This document shows positions 56,934-64,000 of a stretch of 64,000 bases of DNA, piece by piece. The position numbers and the translations under genes were made by a program. Source of the stretch: Candidatus Woesearchaeota archaeon. Lineage in GTDB: Archaea; Nanobdellota; Nanobdellia; Woesearchaeales; GW2011-AR4. The stretch spans positions 62,001 to 126,000 of the forward strand of contig JACPJQ010000002.1 in assembly GCA_016187465.1 (NCBI GenBank), in the 5' to 3' direction. The notes below the pieces were generated by a model. That model saw only the letters and a list, made by a program, of their open reading frames with translations, had not been told where the DNA came from and searched no databases. Position 1 is the first letter of the stretch. Each line of letters starts with the position of its first letter.

Positions 56934-58202
56934 TTAAAGAATATTAAGGTTTATTGATTTGCACTTTTCTTTGATTGAATCATTTTTTATGGTGCTTTTT
57001 AATAAGTTTTCCGGAAGCAAAAATTTCCTCTGCTCCAGTGCATAGATTTTATTTGATTTTATCAGAGTTTTTCTGTGCATTTTCTTAAAATGCCCAACAT
57101 GGTGCTTCAGCTTAAGTGGCGGACCTTCAATTTCAATAATTTTCGGCAATGGATTTTTGTTGAATAAAAAATAAAAAATTGCGCTGCTTTTTTTGTCCCA
57201 TTCCCATGCGGTTTTTATTATTTTGAAGCCGTTTTTATCCAGATTATCCCTGATGAATTCGTAAATCTTCAGGAGCTTGCCTCCGACAACATCAGTTTTG
57301 CCTTCCAGCGGCTTGACTTCAACTTTTACCAGTTTCTTATTATTTTTTTCTTTCAGGAATATTGAATCTAATGTTTTGCTTAAAAAAAACTCTTTGGACG
57401 GGCGCATTAAAAATTCCCTGGCCGCATTTTTGAAAGCTTCAAATTTTTCAACGCTCAGAGCAGCTGCGGCATTCCTGTCTTTCTGGACTGGGTCTATGAC
57501 TATCAGCGGAGATACAAGCTTGGAAGTATTGATAAGCTTAAAAACATCCTTGCCTTTATAGTATTTCTCAGCGTCTATAATGACTTTATCGTTCCATTTT
57601 GCCGCTTTTTTTATTAGATTCAGAAAAGAGCCGTAATAAATTGTCAGTATCTCGCATACATATCCTGAAAGGCCCCTTATGTAGCTTTCTGCGCCGTAGA
57701 CATTCTGGGACTGGCAAAACTGCTTCGTCAGTTTGATTTCATTAATCAGTTTTTTGCGTTTTAAAACCCACTTTGAATGTAAAAGGCTTACGTCAGTTAT
57801 ATTCTTGGCTTGCTCTGCTTTTTGTATTTTTAAAATAGGGACAATTTCAAAAGTAAAGTTATTTTGCTTTATCTGGAAATAATCCCTTGAGCCATGCAAC
57901 CTAGAAACATTTTTGAATTTCTTTTTCATGACCTTTTCCAGGATGTCTGATAATTTGTCGCTTTTGCCCTTGAATTTTTTGTAGTCAAAAACAGCGAAGA
58001 TATCTGCGTCAAATGTCTTCAGCCACGTTCCTTTTGCCCCGGAGCCTCCCAGGATTGCCTTAATATTTTTTTGCCCCTGGTTGATTTTTTTAATAATGAT
58101 GCCTACCTTTTCAAATATTTCTTTCTCATAATTCTTGTCGGGCTGTATTTCTTTGAGCGCTTCATCTAATATTACTTTGATATTTTTCATAGAATAAAAC
58201 AA
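56934..58202 (-). CDS. cca: Archaeal class I CCA-adding enzyme
   Basis: AILGGSGAKGTWLKTFDADIFAVFDYKKF; YIRGLSGYVCEILTIYYGSF; VIDPVQKDRNAAAALS. Confidence 0.92.
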   Translation of the reverse strand: MFYSMKNIKVILDEALKEIQPDKNYEKEIFEKVGIIIKKINQGQKNIKAILGGSGAKGTWLKTFDADIFAVFDYKKFKGKSDKLSDILEKVMKKKFKNVSRLHGSRDYFQIKQNNFTFEIVPILKIQKAEQAKNITDVSLLHSKWVLKRKKLINEIKLTKQFCQSQNVYGAESYIRGLSGYVCEILTIYYGSFLNLIKKAAKWNDKVIIDAEKYYKGKDVFKLINTSKLVSPLIVIDPVQKDRNAAAALSVEKFEAFKNAAREFLMRPSKEFFLSKTLDSIFLKEKNNKKLVKVEVKPLEGKTDVVGGKLLKIYEFIRDNLDKNGFKIIKTAWEWDKKSSAIFYFLFNKNPLPKIIEIEGPPLKLKHHVGHFKKMHRKTLIKSNKIYALEQRKFLLPENLLKSTIKNDSIKEKCKSINLNIL

Positions 58203-58292
58203 AGCTGATATTTATAAAAAGGTTTGGGTTTGGTGTGGTGTATGCAAGAATCTTAGGGTTGAGCATAGCAAAACCCGTAATAGTTTATTAAA

Positions 58293-58655
58293 TCATTTAA
58301 AAGTCATTGCAGTAATGTACCCAGTTTGGCAAACTATACTGAAGTCGCCCTTCCCATCAATTTTTATCATACCTGGTTTTATACTTCCAGAGTGAAGCTC
58401 AAAACGTACAAGGGCATTACTGGTCTTAGAATTTATATCTAATGCCACAAATTGTTGTGCGAAATCTAACTCTAATTGGGGTTGTTCAATTAAAATATTT
58501 AAATTTGAAACTTTACCAACTAGTTGCAACCTAACTCTTTCTATCTTACATTTAAGAGTTGTGCGTTTTACAATTTTACCCTTGTTAAACATATCTACTA
58601 ACTCTGTAAATTTTTTAACAAAAACCGTATTAGGAAGGAATTGTGGACCAAACAT
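58293..58655 (-). CDS. Hypothetical protein
   Basis: 120 aa ORF. Confidence 0.5.
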   Translation of the reverse strand: MFGPQFLPNTVFVKKFTELVDMFNKGKIVKRTTLKCKIERVRLQLVGKVSNLNILIEQPQLELDFAQQFVALDINSKTSNALVRFELHSGSIKPGMIKIDGKGDFSIVCQTGYITAMTFK

Positions 58656-58716
58656 AAGACATTATCTTTATTACCCCTATATATTACTTTCGCTTAATTT
58701 TTTAAGAATTTACTAC

Positions 58717-61700
58717 TTAATCATTACTCTCTCTTGCCACCTTAACAGCGCTGACGATCTTGTCATTCTGCTCAAGCTTCATTATCCTTACTCCTTGCGT
58801 ACTTCTTCCGATGACAGAAATATCGCTTGCGGGCACTCTTATTATTATTCCATTCTTGCTTATGAAGATGATATCGTCGTTGTCTGTAACTGGGCAAATT
58901 GAGACGACATTGCCGTTTCTTTCGCTGCATTGCATGTTTATGACCCCGGAGCCGCCCCTGTTGATAAGCCTGTATTCCGAGATTTGCGTTCTTTTTCCAT
59001 AACCGTTTTCTGTCACGGTCAGCAAAGTCTTTTCATCAGAAGCAACAACCATTCCTATTACCTCGTCATTGTTTTTCAGGTTAATTCCCCTCACGCCTTG
59101 GGAAGACCTCCCAGTCGGCCTGACATTCCTTTCCTCAAACCGCACAGCAAGCCCCTTTTTGGTAGCCAGAATAATCTGCTGGTTGCCGTCTGTCAGCTCA
59201 ACATTAATCAGCGCATCCCCCTGCTCCAGAGTTATTGCTACAATTCCATGCCTTCTTGGATTGCTGTAAGCCATGAGCTCTGTTTTCTTTATAGTGCCTT
59301 TTTTAGTAGCCATAATAAGGTAATGCTGATTGTCAAAATTTCTTACAGGCACAAAGGCTGTAACAATCTCGTCATTTCCCAGCTCAAGCACATTCACAAT
59401 GGCCTTGCCTCTTGCCTGTCTGCTGGCTTCCGGGATATTGTAAACCTTAAGCCAATGCACCTTCCCCTTATTTGTAAAGAACAATATGTAAGAGTGTGTG
59501 CTTGCAACAAATATGTCCTTTACAATATCCTCGTCTTTTGTTGTTGTTGCTATTACTCCCTTTCCGCCGCGGTGCTGGATCTTGTATGTCTGCAATGGAA
59601 GTCTCTTAATATAGCCTGAGTTTGTTATTGTGATTGCCATTTCCTCATCTTTTATCAAGTCTTCTGTTTCGAGCCCGGCACTTTCCAGCTCAATAATTTG
59701 AGTTCTCCTTTTATCTTTGTATTTTTCTTTCAGATCTATAAGTTCTTTCTTGATAATCTCAAGTATTTTCTGAGGGTTTGAAAGAATTGATTTCAATTCC
59801 TCAATAAGCTTCAGCAATCCTGCATGCTCCTGCTTTATCTTTTCCTGCTCCAGGGATGTAAGCCTTTGCAGCCTCATTTCAAGTATTGCTGTGGCCTGCT
59901 CGTTCGTCAGGTTAAAATTAGCAGTTAGTTTCTCTCTGGCACTCTCGACTGATTTGCTTTCCTTGATTAACTTGATAACGTTGTTTATATTGCTTAAAGC
60001 AACTATCAGCCCTTCAAGAATGTGCGCTCTTGTCTGCGCTTTGTTTAAGTCAAATAAAGTCCTTTTCCTTACAACATCTTTCCTATGCTCTATGTAATAA
60101 TGCACCAGCTGCTTGAGGTTCAGGACTTTTGGCTCATTGTTTACAAGTGCAAGGATTATAATCCCAAATGTTGTCTGCATCCTCGTGTGCTGGAATAGCT
60201 GATTAAGAACTACGTTTCCGTCGGCATCCTTCTTCAGCTCAATTACAATTCTTATTCCGTGCCTGTCAGACTCGTCTCTTAAATCTGAAATTCCAATAAT
60301 CTTTTTATCACGGACTAAATCAGCCATCTCCTCCAAAAGCTCTGACTTGTTAACCATAAAGGGTATCTCATTTACTATGATGACGCTTCTATTCTTATCC
60401 TGCTCCATGCTTGTTTTGGCTCTTATTAGAATCTTGCCTCTTCCTGTTGAATATGCTTCCCTGATTCCGCTTCTGCCGCAGATCAATGCACCTGTTGGAA
60501 AATCTGGACCTTGGATTGTATGCATAATCTCTTCTACGCTTAAGTCAGGATGGTCTATCTGTTTTACTACTGCATCAATTACTTCCTGGATGTTATGAGG
60601 GGGAATGTTCGTTGCCATGCCAACTGCGATCCCTGAGCTTCCATTAATTAGCAGATTAGGCAGTCTTGAAGGCAGCACAATGGGCTCTGTTGCGCTGTTG
60701 TCAAAGTTTGGAACAAATCTTACTGTTTTTTTGTCAATATCCTCAAGCATTTCCTCTGCAAGTTTTGTCAAGCGGCATTCTGTATTGTGGCTGATAAATC
60801 CATTAGAAATAAAAGAGTGACAATTACTTTCCACTTTTATAGAATAGACTTTTTGAATGCCTGCCTCTTCTACTTGAATGACTTTATCAAAAAGATAATT
60901 GTAAGTTAAGAGGTATTCGAATAATGGTTTAAAATCAACTTCAGTTTCTTGAAGAAGTATGGAAGATATTTTTTCATAATTGTTTTCCATACTAGAGTAT
61001 CTATCAAAATTATGTTTAGCTATAAACTCGGAATTTGTGAAACTTCTTATATAATCCGAAATAAAAGGAACATGATCTAATAATGAGAAATCTTTTTTAT
61101 AGCTGAAAATTACAAATTCTAGTTTTTTGTTTTTGTAATCTGATAAAAATCCCAGTTCTTTATAGAATCTTAATACGTTTCTATAACCCCTTAGATATAA
61201 TTTCCACACTAGCCTATGCCTATCAAACCTTTTAAAAGCGTCTATGCCAAATCTAAGCAATAATATCTGCACTTCGTTGACAAGTTTCTCACTAGTTGAA
61301 CAACAACCTAATTCTATCATTTTTCCAGAATAAGTTATTGTTCCATCACCCTCAAAGTAACTCTTTAAGAAAGCTACAACAACTTCCTTTGGGGAATAAA
61401 GTATAGTTTTGGGCATTTGTCTTTTAGAAGATTTCAAAGAAGATAAACCAATATTCCTGAGAAACTCTAAAGTATATCTGCAATGGCACTCAAGCCTATA
61501 ATATTCTTTTTTGCCGTAAGAATTTGGTTTTCTTTTAAATTTATGGAGTTTGCTATCTGGGAAGATATTGTTCCATCTTTCAATCAAATTGTTTACCCAA
61601 GTTTCATCAGAATTACAGAACTCTATTTTAATATCATTTAAACTTCCTTCTGAAATAAATGAGCCTAAAATAAAAGCCAAGTCTTCATCTAAACATTTTG

Positions 61701-62472
61701 GTAAAATTCTTACATTAGTTGTTCTCTTTATTTTTGGATAATATTCGGATAAGTCTATTTTTTCCTTGGGCCATAAACTGTCAGAAGATCTGTCAATCAC
61801 GACAAAATCCTCTTTATTTATATTTTCTAATAACTTCCAAAGGAAGATAGGTTTTCCTGATTCATCTTTACTTAATGTCATAATTGGATGATTTTTAGAG
61901 CCAGTTATGGAATAGCCCTTATTTGTAGTTATTTTAAGTGTAGGATGAACTCCAGAGTCAAACCATTTAGATGCTTTATTTATTTTCTTGTCTTTTGACA
62001 AAACTTTTATATCTAAATCTTCTTTTTCTGATAATTCATCAATCCTAATCAAACCTTTTCCTGTTGCAATTAAACTTTCTCCAGTAACGCAGTATCTCAT
62101 GGCCGCAGCAGGATCCCCATCGATCGATCCCCAATTGCCTTGACCATCTATCAAAGGGTATCTTAGTGAAAAATCTTGGGCTAAGCGAGTCATAGTGTCA
62201 TAGACTGCTGCATCGCCATGGGGGTGATATGCCGAAAGTACACGCCCCACAACAAAGGCAGACTTCCTAAATGGTTTATCATGCATTAAACTAGATTCCC
62301 ACATAGCATATAGCACACGCCTGTGCACGGGCTTAAGACCGTCCCTTACATCTGGCAGTGCCCTCCCAACAATAACACTCATAGAATAATCCAAGTAGCT
62401 CTGTTTCATCTCCTCTTGAATAATTCTAGGTATTATTCTTGTGCCTAATTTTTGCCCTGTTTCTTCTGTCAT
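58717..62472 (-). CDS. gyrA: DNA gyrase subunit A precursor containing an intein
   Basis: N-extein [46 protein letters not shown]...[14 protein letters not shown]-extein [21 protein letters not shown]...; beta-pinwheel GyrA-box-like repeats. Confidence 0.97.
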   Translation of the reverse strand: MTEETGQKLGTRIIPRIIQEEMKQSYLDYSMSVIVGRALPDVRDGLKPVHRRVLYAMWESSLMHDKPFRKSAFVVGRVLSAYHPHGDAAVYDTMTRLAQDFSLRYPLIDGQGNWGSIDGDPAAAMRYCVTGESLIATGKGLIRIDELSEKEDLDIKVLSKDKKINKASKWFDSGVHPTLKITTNKGYSITGSKNHPIMTLSKDESGKPIFLWKLLENINKEDFVVIDRSSDSLWPKEKIDLSEYYPKIKRTTNVRILPKCLDEDLAFILGSFISEGSLNDIKIEFCNSDETWVNNLIERWNNIFPDSKLHKFKRKPNSYGKKEYYRLECHCRYTLEFLRNIGLSSLKSSKRQMPKTILYSPKEVVVAFLKSYFEGDGTITYSGKMIELGCCSTSEKLVNEVQILLLRFGIDAFKRFDRHRLVWKLYLRGYRNVLRFYKELGFLSDYKNKKLEFVIFSYKKDFSLLDHVPFISDYIRSFTNSEFIAKHNFDRYSSMENNYEKISSILLQETEVDFKPLFEYLLTYNYLFDKVIQVEEAGIQKVYSIKVESNCHSFISNGFISHNTECRLTKLAEEMLEDIDKKTVRFVPNFDNSATEPIVLPSRLPNLLINGSSGIAVGMATNIPPHNIQEVIDAVVKQIDHPDLSVEEIMHTIQGPDFPTGALICGRSGIREAYSTGRGKILIRAKTSMEQDKNRSVIIVNEIPFMVNKSELLEEMADLVRDKKIIGISDLRDESDRHGIRIVIELKKDADGNVVLNQLFQHTRMQTTFGIIILALVNNEPKVLNLKQLVHYYIEHRKDVVRKRTLFDLNKAQTRAHILEGLIVALSNINNVIKLIKESKSVESAREKLTANFNLTNEQATAILEMRLQRLTSLEQEKIKQEHAGLLKLIEELKSILSNPQKILEIIKKELIDLKEKYKDKRRTQIIELESAGLETEDLIKDEEMAITITNSGYIKRLPLQTYKIQHRGGKGVIATTTKDEDIVKDIFVASTHSYILFFTNKGKVHWLKVYNIPEASRQARGKAIVNVLELGNDEIVTAFVPVRNFDNQHYLIMATKKGTIKKTELMAYSNPRRHGIVAITLEQGDALINVELTDGNQQIILATKKGLAVRFEERNVRPTGRSSQGVRGINLKNNDEVIGMVVASDEKTLLTVTENGYGKRTQISEYRLINRGGSGVINMQCSERNGNVVSICPVTDNDDIIFISKNGIIIRVPASDISVIGRSTQGVRIMKLEQNDKIVSAVKVARESND
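60784..62091 (-). mobile_element. GyrA intein (436 aa) with LAGLIDADG homing endonuclease
   Basis: Starts [13 protein letters not shown] after AAMRY, ends [12 protein letters not shown] before TECRL; dodecapeptide-like [11 protein letters not shown] and [11 protein letters not shown]. Confidence 0.95.
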
Positions 62473-62587
62473 TTTTTAGAGAATTGGATTAACACTTTAT
62501 CGTCTATAAATCGGTATGTTTTTCGCTTTATAAGAGTTATGTTTTTGGATTGTTTTCTATATTGAAATTTTCTATATGGAAAAGAAA

Positions 62588-62728
62588 CTAAATCTTTTTA
62601 ATTATTGCCATATTAACCATTATATGAAAGCCGCAGTAAACACATCTCTTTTTCTTTCCAGAAAGAAAACTATCCTTGCTTTGGTATTTCATCCTGTTCT
62701 TGCATTTCGGGCATTGTAAAAGGAGCAT
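62588..62728 (-). CDS. Small zinc-ribbon protein; absent from supplied ORF track
   Basis: MLLLQCPKCKNRMKYQSKDSFLSGKKKRCVYCGFHIMVNMAIIKKI. Confidence 0.7.
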   Translation of the reverse strand: MLLLQCPKCKNRMKYQSKDSFLSGKKKRCVYCGFHIMVNMAIIKKI

Positions 62729-62803
62729 TTTATATATAGTTTATTTTTGTTTAATTAATTTTATTATTGAATTTTCTTATTATGGTTGCAAATAATTCTT
62801 GCT

Positions 62804-63805
62804 TTATTCTTTCCTATTTTCTGGATGCAGCATTTCCTCAACCATTTGCTCTGCTTTAGCATCCATCTCTGGAGTTAACTTTATCCCTTTGATATTCTTT
62901 TGGCTTTTACGCTGTTTATGGTGTTTTTCCTGCGTGTTTTGTTGCTCTGCGGCGACAGGAACTTGCGTAGCGCCAGCCTTTTCCTGAATACTTGGCTGTG
63001 TAATTTCTTGGTGCTGCTCTTCTTGGCTTGTTATCGGCTCTGTGGCAACAACCTCAAGATCTCCTAGTTTTTCCTTTTCAGCAATTGGGTTTTTGGCATT
63101 TGGAGATGCCACTGAAATATTTCCTTCGGGATTTGTCTGGTAAGTTTCCAGCGGGATTTCAAACTCTTCCCCTTCTTTGTCCAACGCGTCAATTTCTTTT
63201 TTAATTCTATCATCTTCTTTTTTTAAGTCTTCTGCCCTTTTGCGCTGCTCATCTTTTATTCTAATGACTTCCTCCTCTTTTTCCTTTATCGCCTTGGCTA
63301 TACTGCCAAAATCCTTGAATTGGTCCTTGAGCTTTTCCTCAGTTAAATCAAAATATTTGAAAAATTTGTCAGTTAATTTTATGAGGTTTGTTCTGCTGTG
63401 CTTTTGCCTTGTTATATAGCCTGACTGCTCCAGCTCAACAAGATGCTCATAAGCCTTGTTTGTCCTCAGTTTTATCAGGTCAGACTGCAGAATCGGGTAT
63501 TTGAATGCTATAACGGCAAGTGTCTCAAGTATGCTTTTTGTCAGCTCTGTTTCTGTCACTATCTTCCTCACCATAGGAATAAAATGGTCTCTGACTGTAA
63601 ATTTCCAAAAATCCCCATCTTCAACAAGCATTAAGCTGGATTGTTTCTCGTCGTATTCCTTTCTCAGCTCCTGCAAAGCCGCAATCGAGCCTTCCCTGCT
63701 TGAGCGGCAGAGCTTGCTTATCTCATCCAGGCTTATTCTGTGCCCTGTTGAAAAAAGGACTGCCTCTACCTTGCTTTTCACGCTTGCTTTTTTGAGCTCT
63801 GTCAT
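62804..63805 (-). CDS. scpB: Segregation and condensation protein B
   Basis: KSKVEAVLFSTGHRISLDEISKLC...ETLAVIAFKYPILQSDLIKLRTNKAYEHLVELEQSGYITRQKHSRTNLIKLTDKFFKYFDL. Confidence 0.9.
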   Translation of the reverse strand: MTELKKASVKSKVEAVLFSTGHRISLDEISKLCRSSREGSIAALQELRKEYDEKQSSLMLVEDGDFWKFTVRDHFIPMVRKIVTETELTKSILETLAVIAFKYPILQSDLIKLRTNKAYEHLVELEQSGYITRQKHSRTNLIKLTDKFFKYFDLTEEKLKDQFKDFGSIAKAIKEKEEEVIRIKDEQRKRAEDLKKEDDRIKKEIDALDKEGEEFEIPLETYQTNPEGNISVASPNAKNPIAEKEKLGDLEVVATEPITSQEEQHQEITQPSIQEKAGATQVPVAAEQQNTQEKHHKQRKSQKNIKGIKLTPEMDAKAEQMVEEMLHPENRKE

Positions 63806-64000
63806 CCTGCCAAAAAATAGGTCTCGCCTTCTTTTTCAATCTTGTTTTCCTTCAGCAGCTTTTCAACAAAAATTTCCAGTTCTTTTTTGTGAACTCCTGT
63901 TATTTTAGAAAGCTGCTCCAGATCAAGTTTGCTTATCCTTAAAGCAATGATTATTGCGTTGTTGATTATTGCATTCATATTCTGCTTTATAAAATCGTTC
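63802..64000 (-). CDS. Partial ORF upstream of and overlapping scpB (ATGA coupling); small helical protein
   Basis: ...NDFIKQNMNAIINNAIIIALRISKLDLEQLSKITGVHKKELEIFVEKLLKENKIEKEGETYFLAG*. Confidence 0.6.
   Translation of the reverse strand, partial: NDFIKQNMNAIINNAIIIALRISKLDLEQLSKITGVHKKELEIFVEKLLKENKIEKEGETYFLAG

Noticed and set aside
60347-60820. Plus-strand ORFs opposite gyrA
   Set aside because: Antisense of the conserved GyrA C-extein; no independent coding evidence.

Overview
The window is a gene-dense, AT-rich archaeal chromosome segment. Archaeal markers include uL1/uL10/P1, Rpo7, Spt4, eS24, eS31, TFS, aIF5B, aEF1B, Trm1, archaeal RibC/RibK, Taw1, archaeal CCA-adding enzyme and a 7S SRP RNA. 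The gene content looks DPANN/Woesearchaeota-like (inference). Bacterial-type content is mixed in: a near-complete MEP/DOXP isoprenoid gene set (ispE, fused ispDF, dxr, ispG, dxs) with an embedded FabD-like acyltransferase and a class-II-type Fic protein; GyrA with an intein directly after the catalytic Tyr; ScpB; and a split RelA/SpoT-like HD + synthetase pair. A C5-methyltransferase/HNH/Vsr/winged-helix restriction-modification cassette with a PLD-like gene is bounded by three-block inverted repeats. Other non-coding or structural observations: a possible translational RNA switch before rpl1, a three-hairpin candidate ncRNA with its own TATA box next to a degraded transposase-like ORF, paired hairpins with near-identical arms at 23.5 kb, a 48-bp dispersed repeat (31.5 and 45.2 kb), a structured intergenic repeat (37.25 and 50.9 kb), and an ORF broken by a 26-bp insertion between 9-bp direct repeats. 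No CRISPR array or convincing tRNA was found. All homology calls come from reading motifs by eye; no database search was run.
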